Shown piece by piece: positions 23,296 to 32,580 of a stretch of DNA of 64,000 nt. How positions within the stretch are numbered: position 1 is the stretch's first letter; every line of letters starts with the position of its first letter. Position numbers and translations under genes: made by a program. The notes under the pieces were generated by a model. That model made no database searches. It had not been told where the DNA came from and was given only the letters and a program-made list of their open reading frames with translations. Source of the DNA: Gammaproteobacteria bacterium (lineage in GTDB: Bacteria > Pseudomonadota > Gammaproteobacteria > DSM-16500); contig JARLJO010000008.1 of assembly GCA_031291175.1 (NCBI GenBank), positions 1 to 64,000 of the forward strand, read 5' to 3'.

Positions 23296-26200
23296 CTGTG
23301 TGATCCTTGATATTCGTTCAAATATTCTTTAACTAAACAGCGATTAATGTATGTCGCTGATTCAGGGTCTAGGCTAATTTTATTTTTATCAAAACTTCCG
23401 ATAACCATTTGGATCATCAATTTATCAAAATAGCTTTCGTTATCTAATAGTTTTGTATTAATCAGTACTTTTTCATCGGCTTGTTTCTTGATGTCCAATA
23501 ACGTTTCGCATATCTCACTTTCTCTTTTGGATATGTTGCCTTTTTCCAGTATACGTTTGTGCATGCGAGCATATTTGGTATCGTTTTCGTATTTAGCTTT
23601 AAGCAGGCTGTTTTTGCGGTTGAGTTCAGTTACTTTGTCATATATTTGGTGTAGCGACCCAATGTTATTTGTCATCTCATCCTGTGATATCTCGTCGAGA
23701 TTTTTTTTGTTAAACAATCGTTTCAATTCATCATATAGAGAAACAAATGCCGGATCATTTTGGTCGAAGTTGTCGGCTAAAGCCTCGCGTGCTTTACGAA
23801 GAATATCCTTGAGCTGATCAGCTATTACCAATTCATTTTCTGATACTTTGCGAAACATGAACAGTACGTTTTCCAAGGCCACATTTAACAGATTGGTAGT
23901 GTCAACATCGTTCTGTATTGATTCTTTAAGATTCAGTAGTTCTAAATGTCTTGCTGCTTCGTTGTATAGTTGATTTAATTTCCTAAAATCTACTTTTTCT
24001 AATAACTCAAAATGACCATAAAGCCGGATAATATTATAAAGGTTTTTTGCATTTTCTAATGCTTTTTTAATTTCTAATACTTTTTTGCGGTCTTCAATCT
24101 GACTAATTTGTTGAGAAAAAATTTCAGCATTATTTAAGTCGTAATGAAAGAGCTTTTCTTTTATATCTTTAATTTCGGCTTCAATCTCTTCTTTTGATTT
24201 GAAGAGATTAGAGTATGTCTGCATTTCATCGCCCAGCTCTAGTTGCAGCTCATCAAAGTAGGCTTTATTCGTCGCGTCAAATTCTTTACGGATGTCTGCA
24301 AAATCCACCACAAATCCATATCTGAATTTCTTGTATGGTCGATTTACCCTTGTTAGGGTCTGTAATAAATTATGGTCTTTAATTAATCGGCCGATGTATA
24401 GTTTTTTAAGTCGCTTAGCATCGAATCCCGTGAGTAACATATTGTAAACAAATAAGAGGTCTGTTTTGCCGTCTTTAAAGGTATCAACTTCTTGTTTACG
24501 ATCATCCTTAGAGCCAATATCATGCAATATTAATGATGCGGTTAATTTCTCTGTTTGATGGATATTGTAGACAGCTGATTGTTCCGCAACTTTAGGGTAA
24601 GAATAAATCGGTTCGATTGTTTTTTGTGTTGGGTTATATTTTTTGATGAAAATTTCAAATAACTTTTTAGCCTGATCGGCGCTGTCGCATACAACCATAC
24701 CACCAATTGTGTCGTCACCAAAGCGTATTCTGCTTTTTATAAAATCTTGAACAATATAGTCAAGCATCGGCTCAACAAATCTTTCATGAGAATAAATTAC
24801 ACGTTTGTCTACATGACCTTTGAGTATTTCAACTTCTTTTAACGCTTTTTCCAGTTGAATTCTGTAATTTGTTTCAATACCTTCACGAATCAATTTTAAG
24901 GTATATCCATCGGCAATAGAGGCATTGTAATAATACTTGTGGATGTAATCACCGAATATATCTCGCGAACGTCGATCGTTTCCAATTAGTGGAGTGCCAG
25001 TTAATCCGATTAATATTGCATTTCTGTCTGAGTTAAATAGGTTAGCTAAGAAACTACCTGTTGGATTATAGCTTCGGTGAACCTCATCCAAAAAATATAT
25101 GCGCTGGGTATTGATGTCGTAATCGTTAGGCCTTAATACATCAGTATCGTCTTTGAATTTTTGAATATTAACTACTGTAATTTCACGTTGTCCCGTTAAG
25201 TTGTGAATTGCTTGCCTTAATCTAAAACTGCTTACTAGTTCATCTTTTGAATTAACGGTATGAACAATTAAACCCCGACTTGTAAATTCTCTTTTTGCCT
25301 GATTCATCAGGTCAATGCGATCAACAATAAAATAGAATTTTGGTATAACGCTTTTTTGTTGGAAATAATCAGTTAGATACTGAACATTAAAAAATGAAAG
25401 AGCTGTTTTTCCGCTGCCTTGGGTATGCCAAATTATTCCTTTTTTAATGCCACTTTCAATTGTACGTTCAATTGCTTTGGTAGCAAATAATTGAGGGTAT
25501 CGCATAATGTGTTTTTCAAGACCTGTCTCACTATTCACATAAGCAAAACAATATTTCAAAATCATTGCAAAACGGCTTTTGCAAAAGAGAGAGGTTAATA
25601 TTCTATTGGTTGGTGTATTGGCGGCTTTATTAGTAACAAATTCAGGTGAATGTTTTATTGAGGAAAGATTGTTGTCTTTCAGCACTAAATTTTCCAACTC
25701 ATCATCTTCTGGTTTGAGTAGCTCTATCAAATCAAATATTTCTTCTTCTCTAAAGCAGTTAAAGCTTGCATTGGAATAAGAAGTAGACGAATAAAATGCA
25801 CCTTGAATGGGTTCAGCTGATTCGATGTCATATTCCATGTTGTTGGAGAAGACAAGAAGCTGGGAAATATTAATGAATTTGCGGAGTTTTTTGTTTTTGA
25901 ATCGCGTATTGATTCTATCTCTTTCTGCTAGCACCCCTTCATAGTTATTTGGCTTTTTTACCTCTATAAATGCAAGAGGCATACCATTAACTAATAGCGT
26001 TATATCTGGTCGAAATTCATCATCGCCATTTTTATAGGTGAGTTCTGTAACAATATGAAATAAATTGTTGTCAAAATTTTTGTAATCGACAAGCTTAATC
26101 CCAGAGGTTGAAGTAAGCATATTGAAAAATGCTTGCCCCAAATCTTCATTATCTAAAGCTAGGGACACATTATCGAAAAGCTTTTTTACGTCGCTCTCAT

Positions 26201-26363
26201 CAATCTCAGGATTAATGCGGAGAATACTTTCTGCAAAAATATCGGTAAAAATATTAGTGCCTTCATCACGTTTTGTCTTCAATAACGATAGATAGTTGTA
26301 CCCCAATTTGCACAGATGTAATATTGCAGGGATTTTTACTCTTGTATTTTCGTTAAATGACAT
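23289..26363 (-). CDS. hsdR: Type I restriction enzyme, helicase-endonuclease subunit
   Basis: At 1024 residues it is full length. The N-terminal nuclease has PDITLLVNGMPLAFIEVKKP, giving the D...E-x-K of the PD-(D/E)XK site. The SF2 motor follows: HTQGSGKTALSFF (Walker A, near residue 311), FLDEVHRS (DEAD-like box, near 424), LIGLTGTPLIG (motif III) and VYNMLLTGFDAKRLKKLY with TRVNRPY (motifs V/VI). The C-terminal third is the usual long helical region (with DIKEKLFHYDLNNAEIFSQQ) that contacts the methylase. No frameshift is visible, so restriction should be active. It follows the HTH gene by 89 bp on the same strand. Confidence 0.95.
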   Translation of the reverse strand: MSFNENTRVKIPAILHLCKLGYNYLSLLKTKRDEGTNIFTDIFAESILRINPEIDESDVKKLFDNVSLALDNEDLGQAFFNMLTSTSGIKLVDYKNFDNNLFHIVTELTYKNGDDEFRPDITLLVNGMPLAFIEVKKPNNYEGVLAERDRINTRFKNKKLRKFINISQLLVFSNNMEYDIESAEPIQGAFYSSTSYSNASFNCFREEEIFDLIELLKPEDDELENLVLKDNNLSSIKHSPEFVTNKAANTPTNRILTSLFCKSRFAMILKYCFAYVNSETGLEKHIMRYPQLFATKAIERTIESGIKKGIIWHTQGSGKTALSFFNVQYLTDYFQQKSVIPKFYFIVDRIDLMNQAKREFTSRGLIVHTVNSKDELVSSFRLRQAIHNLTGQREITVVNIQKFKDDTDVLRPNDYDINTQRIYFLDEVHRSYNPTGSFLANLFNSDRNAILIGLTGTPLIGNDRRSRDIFGDYIHKYYYNASIADGYTLKLIREGIETNYRIQLEKALKEVEILKGHVDKRVIYSHERFVEPMLDYIVQDFIKSRIRFGDDTIGGMVVCDSADQAKKLFEIFIKKYNPTQKTIEPIYSYPKVAEQSAVYNIHQTEKLTASLILHDIGSKDDRKQEVDTFKDGKTDLLFVYNMLLTGFDAKRLKKLYIGRLIKDHNLLQTLTRVNRPYKKFRYGFVVDFADIRKEFDATNKAYFDELQLELGDEMQTYSNLFKSKEEIEAEIKDIKEKLFHYDLNNAEIFSQQISQIEDRKKVLEIKKALENAKNLYNIIRLYGHFELLEKVDFRKLNQLYNEAARHLELLNLKESIQNDVDTTNLLNVALENVLFMFRKVSENELVIADQLKDILRKAREALADNFDQNDPAFVSLYDELKRLFNKKNLDEISQDEMTNNIGSLHQIYDKVTELNRKNSLLKAKYENDTKYARMHKRILEKGNISKRESEICETLLDIKKQADEKVLINTKLLDNESYFDKLMIQMVIGSFDKNKISLDPESATYINRCLVKEYLNEYQGSHRW

Positions 26364-26452
26364 TGTTCATGTTTCCAGCTAATACAAGCTTGCATATAAA
26401 ATGTGTGAATTTTTGCGTCAACTTACTTTTTGTTTCAGAATTGGTGTTTTGG

Positions 26453-26665
26453 TTAATCATTTGTGTTTACCCGTTCTGCGGCATCTTCGGATGCGTTACC
26501 TGACTTTACCCATGCGTCAATTTCACTTAGATTGAAGCGCCACTGTTTGCCGACTCGATGAGCGGGGATGTTTCCCTTCTCAAGCCACCGGTAAATTGTT
26601 ATTGCGGCAACCCCTAGGTGTTTAGCAATTTCGCTCACCGACATCCACTTTTCTGTTGTGCCCAT
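26453..26665 (-). CDS. Excisionase-family HTH regulator heading the hsd operon
   Basis: A 70-residue HTH_17/MerR-like protein: MSVSEIAKHLGVAAITIYRW is the helix-turn-helix, EKGNIPAHRVGKQWRFN the wing, and LSEIDAWVKSG the closing helix. Proteins of this exact size often precede type I restriction genes and are thought to act as control proteins or recombination directionality factors. Here it is the first gene before hsdR on the same strand. A perfect 6-3-6 palindrome (26704-26718) lies about 40 bp upstream and is a plausible operator for it. It could equally serve as the excisionase of the island, since the integrase needs one. Confidence 0.8.
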   Translation of the reverse strand: MGTTEKWMSVSEIAKHLGVAAITIYRWLEKGNIPAHRVGKQWRFNLSEIDAWVKSGNASEDAAERVNTND

Positions 26666-26703
26666 TTGAGCCTCGATGTTATTGGTTTTATAAGATTATG
26701 ATG

Positions 26704-26718
26704 ATTATCAAAGATAAT
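26704..26718. promoter_or_regulatory. Palindromic candidate operator upstream of the HTH-hsd operon
   Basis: ATTATC-AAA-GATAAT is a perfect inverted repeat with a 3-bp centre. On the minus strand TTGATA falls inside it and TATAA lies 17-20 bp further on, so the palindrome would overlap the promoter. Binding by the 70-residue HTH protein is an inference from position. Confidence 0.4.
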
Positions 26719-26774
26719 AAATGATAAAACAAGAGTTAAATGCAGCCTCAATGGTTAGATGGTTTTAATTTGAG

Positions 26775-27311
26775 CTAGTTTGGTTTGGCCCAATATTTGT
26801 GAATCAACTTGTCGGTGTGGAAGGTTAGAATTTGACCGCCAATAATTGAGCCTGCCCATATAAGCAAGCTATAGACCCAGAACCAAGTTTTAAATATTAA
26901 TGACTCTGATGGCGTAGAGGAAATTTGAGATACTTGATCTTGCAGTTGTCCTACCTTCCACTCAATTAATTTCAATCTGATGAGATAATTTTGCTCGGTA
27001 GCCGGGAGTTTTTCTATTTGGGGATCGATATTGAATTTGGCTTGAAGAGTTGGCTGGTTTGGAAAAGATGCCGAAAGCTTTGTTTCAAATTCTTTATAAT
27101 TTATTGGGGAAGAGCTCTGAATGAGCGTGTTAACTGACGCGTAATCATTTTGTTCATTTTGCAGTTTGCTGGCGTAAGCAGCTGGCGTTGATTTGGCCAT
27201 GTCGATTATTTGGTTAATTGAGAAGACGATCACAAAAAAGCAGGCAATGAATACAAGGAGCGGTGCGAGGGAAGCTGGTAACTTGCTTTGATCTTCAGTC
27301 TGCGTTTGCAT
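26775..27311 (-). CDS. Small two-helix membrane protein of unknown function
   Basis: The start is the ATG at 27311, preceded by AGGATGG; a TTG at 27338 is less likely. About 178 residues: a first membrane helix near residues 18-38 (LAPLLVFIACFFVIVFSINQ), a periplasmic or cytoplasmic helical segment of about 105 residues with NYKEFETKLSASFPNQPTLQ, and a second helix near 148-168 (WVYSLLIWAGSIIGGQIL). Not recognised. It is the last gene before the island's right att site and on the same strand as the hsd operon but 109 bp upstream of the HTH gene. Small two-helix proteins at island edges are often superinfection-exclusion or abortive-infection factors, but nothing in the sequence proves this. 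Confidence 0.55.
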   Translation of the reverse strand: MQTQTEDQSKLPASLAPLLVFIACFFVIVFSINQIIDMAKSTPAAYASKLQNEQNDYASVNTLIQSSSPINYKEFETKLSASFPNQPTLQAKFNIDPQIEKLPATEQNYLIRLKLIEWKVGQLQDQVSQISSTPSESLIFKTWFWVYSLLIWAGSIIGGQILTFHTDKLIHKYWAKPN

Positions 27312-27389
27312 AACCCATCCTAGGTATAAAAATCTCAAAGTATTATAACTTGAAGAAAGGTTATTGTACCCCTAAAAGGACTTTCATCT

Positions 27390-27414
27390 TTCTACATAGC
27401 TTCTACATGAAATT
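27390..27414 (+). repeat. TTCTACAT repeat pair at right island end (arm-type sites)
   Basis: TTCTACATAGCTTCTACATG followed by AAATTTG matches 13896-13920 with two differences, in the same orientation. The two TTCTA units are 11 bp apart. Presence of the same pair just inside both ends of the island supports binding by the island's integrase. Confidence 0.65.
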
Positions 27415-27453
27415 TGCCACGTTTCGGCGGCCGTCGCTAACTACTTGATTATT

Positions 27454-27500
27454 TTGGTGGGCCCACTAGGACTTGAACCTAGGACCAAAGGATTATGAGT
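27454..27500. repeat. att repeat within tRNA gene, right end of island
   Basis: This copy of the 47-bp repeat is the functional 3' half of the tRNA gene. Since the island lies on the 3' side of the tRNA, insertion replaced the 3' half with an identical sequence and the tRNA stayed intact. Confidence 0.93.
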
Positions 27501-27531
27501 CCTCTGCTCTAACCAACTGAGCTATGGGCCC
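27455..27531 (-). tRNA. tRNA with CAU anticodon (tRNA-Ile2 or elongator tRNA-Met)
   Basis: On the minus strand it starts GGGCCCATAGCTCAGTTGGT and ends GGGCCCACCA, giving a 7-bp acceptor stem with encoded CCA. The D-arm has GCTC...GAGC, the anticodon arm is GAGGA-CTCATAA-TCCTT with anticodon CAU, and the T-arm has GGTTCAAGTCC. CAU may be elongator Met or the lysidine-modified Ile2. The GG-rich acceptor stem and GGTC variable region look more like Ile2, but I would not exclude Met. It serves as the integration site of the island. Confidence 0.95.
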
Positions 27532-27672
27532 TTTTCGGATATAAATCTGAAGAGACGCCAATAATATATCGAAGCCACGCTGGTTTCTAGAAAAATTTGA
27601 GGATTAAGCTAAAACAATGAATTCTAAACCCAAACTCCCTCCCACGCGGGGAAGGAGTGGGCATAAAATATC

Positions 27673-29502
27673 TTACTCTTGGTCTTCTAAGAAGCTGCGT
27701 AACTGCTCAGAACGAGAAGGGTGGCGTAACTTACGTAGCGCCTTCGCTTCAATCTGACGAATGCGCTCACGCGTCACATCAAACTGCTTGCCCACTTCTT
27801 CCAGCGTATGATCAGTATTCATATTAATACCAAAACGCATACGTAAAACCTTCGCTTCACGTGGTGTCAGGGTGTTTAATATCTTTTGCGTTGCTTCCGA
27901 CAACCCAGTGCTGGTTGCGCAATCAATTGGAGATTCCATATTGGTATCTTCAATAAAGTCCCCTAAATGAGAGTCTTCATCGTCACCAATCGGTGTTTCC
28001 ATCGAAATCGGTTCTTTCGCAATCTTCAAGACCTTCCGGATTTTATCTTCCGGCATGTCCATCCGTTTACTGAGTTCCTCAGGCGTTGGCTCCAAACCCG
28101 TTTCCTGCAAGATCTGACGTGAAATACGATTCAATTTATTGATCGTTTCAATCATGTGTACCGGAATACGAATAGTACGCGCTTGATCGGCAATCGAACG
28201 AGTGATCGCTTGACGGATCCACCAGGTCGCATAGGTCGAGAACTTATAACCACGCTTATATTCAAACTTGTCCACGGCTTTCATCAAGCCAATGTTACCT
28301 TCCTGAATCAAATCCAGGAACTGTAAACCACGGTTAGTGTATTTTTTCGCGATAGAAATAACCAAACGTAAATTCGCTTCGACCATTTCTTTCTTCGCGC
28401 GGCGAGCTTTCGCTTCACCAATAGACATGCGACGGTTAACTTCTTTGATTTCGCTGGTGGACATTTTCATCTGTTCTTCTAGCGTAATCAGTTTTTTCTG
28501 AGCGCGCTGAATGTCAGGGAGAAAATATTCAATTTCTTTGTAATAAGCTTTGCTCTTGTGATCATCAATCCATTCAAGATTCGTTTCGTTATTCAAGAAG
28601 GCGCTGATGAATGCTTTGCGTGGCATTTTGCTTTTGTTCACGCACAGATTCATGATGTGACGTTCTTGGGTACGAATTTCATCCAGCAAGCTGCGCATTT
28701 TGCGCGATAGCTTGTTAAATTGACGTGCCGCTAATTTGATATCCATGAAGCATTTTGCGAGCGCATCACGTTTTTCAATGGTTTTCTTATGCTTTAAGCC
28801 GTGTTTTTTGTCTGCTGCAATGGCTTCTTCATATAATTCGCGCAATTCAGCAAAGCGGGCTCTAGCGATTTCAGGATCGGGACCGGTTTCTTCATCTAAG
28901 AAAGCATCACCGCCTGCTTCACCGCCTTCTTCCTCTTCTTCATCAGGAATCGCAATTTCTTTTTCTGGGGCTTCTTCAGTAGCAATGATATCGGGTTCGA
29001 TATAACCGCTGATCAAGTCGCTTAAACGTAACTCGGCTCTCTCAACGCGATCATAGTCTGCTAATACTTCAGCAATCATCTGAGGTTGGTATGCGAGAGT
29101 GATGAGCATTTGGTTCATGCCCTCTTCGATTCGCTTGGCAATCGCAATTTCCCCTTCACGAGAAAGGAGCTCAACGCTACCCATCTCACGCATGTACATA
29201 CGTACAGGGTCAGTCGTGCGGCCAAATTCGCTATCAACAGAGGCAAGCGCAGAGGCGGCTTCTTCCACGGCGACTTCGTCGGTGGCTTCGTTATCTGCTA
29301 GCAATAATTCATCAACATCGGGTGCCACTTCCGCTACGCGGATACCCATGTCATTGATCATGCTGATAATATCTTCAATTTGCTCTGGGTCAGCAATGTC
29401 AGGCGGTAAATGATCATTTACCTCAGCATAGGTTAAATAACCTTGCTCCTTACCTTTCGCTATTAAATCTTTTAAACGTGATCGTTGCTGCTCTTGATCC
29501 AT
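27673..29502 (-). CDS. rpoD: RNA polymerase primary sigma factor (sigma-70)
   Basis: The start [20 protein letters not shown] at 29502 begins region 1.1; the frame upstream to 29592 is not coding. All parts are present in the 609 residues: 1.1 and the acidic non-conserved region (DEEEEEGG stretch), region 1.2 ([20 protein letters not shown]), regions 2.1-2.4 ([60 protein letters not shown]), region 3 and the 4.2 helix-turn-helix ([20 protein letters not shown]). It is the last gene of the macromolecular synthesis operon, with two non-standard genes between it and dnaG. It directs transcription of housekeeping promoters. Confidence 0.98.
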   Translation of the reverse strand: MDQEQQRSRLKDLIAKGKEQGYLTYAEVNDHLPPDIADPEQIEDIISMINDMGIRVAEVAPDVDELLLADNEATDEVAVEEAASALASVDSEFGRTTDPVRMYMREMGSVELLSREGEIAIAKRIEEGMNQMLITLAYQPQMIAEVLADYDRVERAELRLSDLISGYIEPDIIATEEAPEKEIAIPDEEEEEGGEAGGDAFLDEETGPDPEIARARFAELRELYEEAIAADKKHGLKHKKTIEKRDALAKCFMDIKLAARQFNKLSRKMRSLLDEIRTQERHIMNLCVNKSKMPRKAFISAFLNNETNLEWIDDHKSKAYYKEIEYFLPDIQRAQKKLITLEEQMKMSTSEIKEVNRRMSIGEAKARRAKKEMVEANLRLVISIAKKYTNRGLQFLDLIQEGNIGLMKAVDKFEYKRGYKFSTYATWWIRQAITRSIADQARTIRIPVHMIETINKLNRISRQILQETGLEPTPEELSKRMDMPEDKIRKVLKIAKEPISMETPIGDDEDSHLGDFIEDTNMESPIDCATSTGLSEATQKILNTLTPREAKVLRMRFGINMNTDHTLEEVGKQFDVTRERIRQIEAKALRKLRHPSRSEQLRSFLEDQE

Positions 29503-29669
29503 AGTGCTCTTTGACCTGTTAAAATCGGAGTTGAAGAAGAAGTAATCAGTTCGTTTATCTTGGCCAAGGAGAAGCCAAAAATAACTTACCATTATACTCT
29601 GTATTTTTACTGATTGTCATGCCCTATAGTCAAAAACTGACAGGGATGGCAGATAGGGTCCAAATGGAC

Positions 29670-29696
29670 AAGAAAGAGGGCCCATGGGAGCCCTCG
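29670..29696 (-). terminator. Terminator after the coiled-coil gene, before rpoD
   Basis: On the minus strand GAGGGC...GCCCTC forms a hairpin (29676-29695) and TTTCTTG follows. It lies just after the stop of the 472-residue gene. It would lower read-through into rpoD and suggests that rpoD has its own promoter. Confidence 0.55.
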
Positions 29697-29706
29697 TGGG
29701 ATTCAG

Positions 29707-31125
29707 TTACAAGCTGCCGATGCTATTGAAGACATGGCGATTATAAATTGTCTGCATTGCTGCATCATTAGTCTCATCTGGGCTTGGCTGAAAGTATTTG
29801 CTAAAGAAGCCGGCATTTTTTTCCGCATTGGCTTTCGTTGAGAACAGGCTAAATGTGGATAGAGACTTTTTGCTAGCTAATATAATAGCATCCACTGTCT
29901 CCTGGCTGACAACTTGCGCATCTTGCAGTCGGATCTCTTCTATTGCTTGTTGTTTTTCCGCCGGCATTAATCCATTTAAGCGAGTAGGCAGGTATGCCGG
30001 TCTGCTTGCTATCAGAGTTGTTTGATGTTTGCGCATATTTTCGTGGTTTACTGCAGCTGTTTCTTCATATTGCTGCATCATTTGTAATTCTTCGTCAGTC
30101 AAAGCGAGCGAAAAGTTGGCTTCCGCTTCTTCAACATCTTCTTTTGACTCAGGGAGCGGTTGGCTGACTGAGGACGAGGAAGCAGCAGCAGAGCTAGCAG
30201 CGAGATTTTTAGCGGCCGCTATTTGCTGTTGTTGACGGGCAAGTTCTTCTAGCTTGTTGGCTCTGGCGGCTTTTTCTGCCTGTAAGTCTTTTTCTTTTTG
30301 CGCTGCGAGGGCTTTTTCCTGTTGTGCTTTTACTTCTTGTTCGCGGGCGAGCTTTACTTCATTTTCTTTTCTCAGTAATGCGGCTTGTTCGGCTTGTGCT
30401 TTCGCTGCAGCAAGCGCTGATTGTTCTAACCGGATTTTCTCTAATGCGGCTTGTTCAGCTTGTGCTTTCGCAGTAGCAAGTGCTAATTGTTCTAATCGGG
30501 TTTTCTCCAGTGCATCTCTAGCGGCTTGATCGAGTTGCGAAAGGCGAACCGCTTTCTCGAATGCGGTTTGTTCTTCTCTGGCAGCAATGTCATTTTGAAC
30601 TTTATCGATTTCGGCAAGGGTTTTGGCAACGCCTGCTTCATCTTTGGCTTCTAGCTTGTTAGCAATAATGGCGGCAACAGGATTGTTCTCTACCACAGGA
30701 GCGGCTGCTGCTGCCATCATCGCTGGGGCAGGATTAAAAGGATGATGAAGAGCAGGCGGTATAATTTCCCGGCCACCCTCGTATTTCATTTCTTCTGGCT
30801 CTTCAGCAACTGGAGCAGAAGGGGCTTGATCTTGTATGGCAAGTGAAGAAAGCAAAAAATAATCTTCGGCTGAAAAGCGAATAACGGCGACGTCTCCTTT
30901 AATGGCGCTATTAGCGTGATTTCTTCTATCCTGCTCAATGTTTATTGGGCCGTCGAAAATACCAAGGTTACGGACCCACTGAAAAAAGTTTAGTGCTTCA
31001 TCATAGGTATTAAAACGGCACTGCACGATACCCTTCGGCTCATGTGCGATTTCTGCGATAAAAAAATCACCTTGTTTAGATTGAAACGCTTGACTCTGAT
31101 AGCTATTAATTCGATTGCTCGCCAT
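29707..31125 (-). CDS. Ala/Glu/Gln-rich coiled-coil protein with internal tandem repeat, effector candidate
   Basis: Not recognised. The first 95 residues form a small mixed domain (GDFFIAEIAHEPKGIVQCRF, then EALNFFQWVRNLGIFDG). A Pro/Ala linker follows, then a coiled coil from about residue 150 to 310, and a disordered Ser/Ala stretch. The coiled coil contains a 22-residue unit repeated twice (LEQLALATAKAQAEQAALEK and LEQSALAAAKAQAEQAALLR), matching a 66-bp DNA duplication. The C-terminal 120 residues are helical again. It has no signal peptide or membrane helix. The make-up (a small domain, long coiled coil, low-complexity stretch) fits many Dot/Icm substrates, but its place inside the rpsU-dnaG-rpoD operon is odd for one. 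Function unknown. Confidence 0.6.
   Translation of the reverse strand: MASNRINSYQSQAFQSKQGDFFIAEIAHEPKGIVQCRFNTYDEALNFFQWVRNLGIFDGPINIEQDRRNHANSAIKGDVAVIRFSAEDYFLLSSLAIQDQAPSAPVAEEPEEMKYEGGREIIPPALHHPFNPAPAMMAAAAAPVVENNPVAAIIANKLEAKDEAGVAKTLAEIDKVQNDIAAREEQTAFEKAVRLSQLDQAARDALEKTRLEQLALATAKAQAEQAALEKIRLEQSALAAAKAQAEQAALLRKENEVKLAREQEVKAQQEKALAAQKEKDLQAEKAARANKLEELARQQQQIAAAKNLAASSAAASSSSVSQPLPESKEDVEEAEANFSLALTDEELQMMQQYEETAAVNHENMRKHQTTLIASRPAYLPTRLNGLMPAEKQQAIEEIRLQDAQVVSQETVDAIILASKKSLSTFSLFSTKANAEKNAGFFSKYFQPSPDETNDAAMQTIYNRHVFNSIGSL
30377..30508 (+). repeat. 66-bp tandem duplication inside the coiled-coil gene
   Basis: Two adjacent units, 30377-30442 and 30443-30508, both opening near AATGCGGCTTGTTC. 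They differ at several positions and keep the reading frame, adding 22 residues per copy, an in-frame heptad-compatible expansion. Confidence 0.75.
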
Positions 31126-31256
31126 GTATAGATCCTCGTTTGGTTTTTATCGCGGTTATAATATTTTGGATAAGTATACAGAGGAAAGCTTAAGATACAA
31201 TTAAGAGTGGGCAAAAAAAGATCAAGTAGTGAGGGTGGGTAAGTCATTGATAGTAA

Positions 31257-31284
31257 TAGCGCAAAGCGGAACCGCTTTGCGCTA
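31257..31284. terminator. Strong hairpin after the GDSL lipase gene
   Basis: TAGCGCAAAGCGG (31257-31269) and CCGCTTTGCGCTA (31272-31284) pair perfectly over 13 bp with a 2-nt loop, 10 bp beyond the lipase stop. A T-run is lacking on the minus strand, so it may act as an mRNA-stabilising 3' hairpin as well as a terminator. Confidence 0.55.
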
Positions 31285-31294
31285 GAGGAGGTGT

Positions 31295-32377
31295 TTATCG
31301 CAAGGTTAAGCCCCATTTGCCAAGGGCCTCGATGGCGAGCTTGCCAACCACTTCATGAATCTGGGCGGTTGGGTGAACATCATCCCAGAAAATATGTTCA
31401 TTAGGATTGTCACAAGGTTGCATGCCTTCCGAATGTGCCTTACTCACAGAGTAAGCCGCATAGATGTCAGGTGAGTTTAAGATGTAATGACTGATGGTTT
31501 TGGTATCAAACTGTTTGCCACCTTTCATGTTTTTTGACAGTTCTCCGCTGATTTCTGCATTCAGCTGGTTTTCTTTATAAGGGCTGCTATGGATTTCTTT
31601 TAAAGTTTCGCCACCTAGCCAGCAAGCATCCGTGGTGTCTTTTATCGATAAGCCATAAGTTTGATTGTATTGCGCAGTGTTGGTCACAAGACCGGTAAAT
31701 TCATCGTAGAGATTTAAAAAAGCAATCGTCACGCCTGGATTGTCATTGCGTAGATTAATGACCGCATCAGCCAGTTTTTTGTTATGTAACAAGGTGAGGG
31801 TGTGCAATCTCTCTGTTGTGCCATTGGCTACTGCATAAGGTGTGCTAGCTAAATCAGGGAGGTTGATGATTAAGAAATTTTTAGCGCCTTTGCCAATGAG
31901 TTCTTTCACAGCATCAGAAATGCTATTGGTCACATTGGTGGTCAGGCCATCCAGGTCAGGCTCGGTTTCAAAAAGATAGTCATTTGCGCCAATCCAAATG
32001 CTATATAACACGTCTGTCTTGTCGCTATAAAGAGTGTTTAAGTAGTACTCATACATTTCTGCGCTAAGGGTAATAGGGAGCGCAATTTTGTCGGTAACAA
32101 AGCTATGTAAAATAGCTGTCGCGCCGCCGTAAGCATAATTTTGTGAGTCGATATAATGATTGTTGTAATAAGAGCGCTCGACATATTCAGCCCATGTCGG
32201 ACCGTTGGTGAAGCGTCCTTTATAGTAAGGGGGTGATTTGGGCATGGTTTTGATTAGGTTATACAGATTACCGTTGTCGGTCATGCTGTCACCAAAAAAA
32301 ACAACTTGCTTGATGTTAGCCGCAAAAACAGACGAACATACAAACAATGAGAGGACTAGTGCGATGATTTTTTTCAT
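31295..32377 (-). CDS. Secreted GDSL lipase / lysophospholipase A (PlaA-family)
   Basis: The signal peptide MKKIIALVLSLFVCSSVFAA is clear. The mature SGNH-hydrolase shows block I FFGDSMTDNGNLY (nucleophile Ser), the oxyanion-hole block NYAYGGATA, block III IWIGANDYL and block V DDVHPTAQIH with the catalytic Asp and His. The 360 residues match the GDSL phospholipase/acyltransferase group that Legionella secretes by its type II system (PlaA, PlaC, PlaD), enzymes acting on lysophospholipids and host membranes. A paired Cys (near ACW and PCDN) could form the disulphide used by PlaC-like enzymes. It lies between dnaG and rpoD. Which Pla type it corresponds to cannot be told from motifs alone. Confidence 0.9.
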   Translation of the reverse strand: MKKIIALVLSLFVCSSVFAANIKQVVFFGDSMTDNGNLYNLIKTMPKSPPYYKGRFTNGPTWAEYVERSYYNNHYIDSQNYAYGGATAILHSFVTDKIALPITLSAEMYEYYLNTLYSDKTDVLYSIWIGANDYLFETEPDLDGLTTNVTNSISDAVKELIGKGAKNFLIINLPDLASTPYAVANGTTERLHTLTLLHNKKLADAVINLRNDNPGVTIAFLNLYDEFTGLVTNTAQYNQTYGLSIKDTTDACWLGGETLKEIHSSPYKENQLNAEISGELSKNMKGGKQFDTKTISHYILNSPDIYAAYSVSKAHSEGMQPCDNPNEHIFWDDVHPTAQIHEVVGKLAIEALGKWGLTLR

Positions 32378-32580
32378 TGGCTCACTTTCCGTCTAGATAG
32401 AAATAATTGAGCTAGTCTAGCTCAGTTAAGGTGCTATGTCATTGAAAAACCGGTTTTGGGGCAGGAATAGATCTTTATTTGGCCATTAACGAGCAAATAA
32501 AGAGCAATTTGCTTGGGGTGATAATGCTTGAATTGAGGCATTGAGAGGCAAGGTAAAGGAAGGGATGTGTTTTCTTTTGT

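Noticed and set aside
13924-27500. Integrative conjugative element
   Set aside because: No relaxase, coupling protein, mating-pair or origin-of-transfer genes are present.
28736-29413. Several plus-strand frames opposite rpoD
   Set aside because: They are antisense shadows of rpoD codon bias; rpoD itself is unmistakable.
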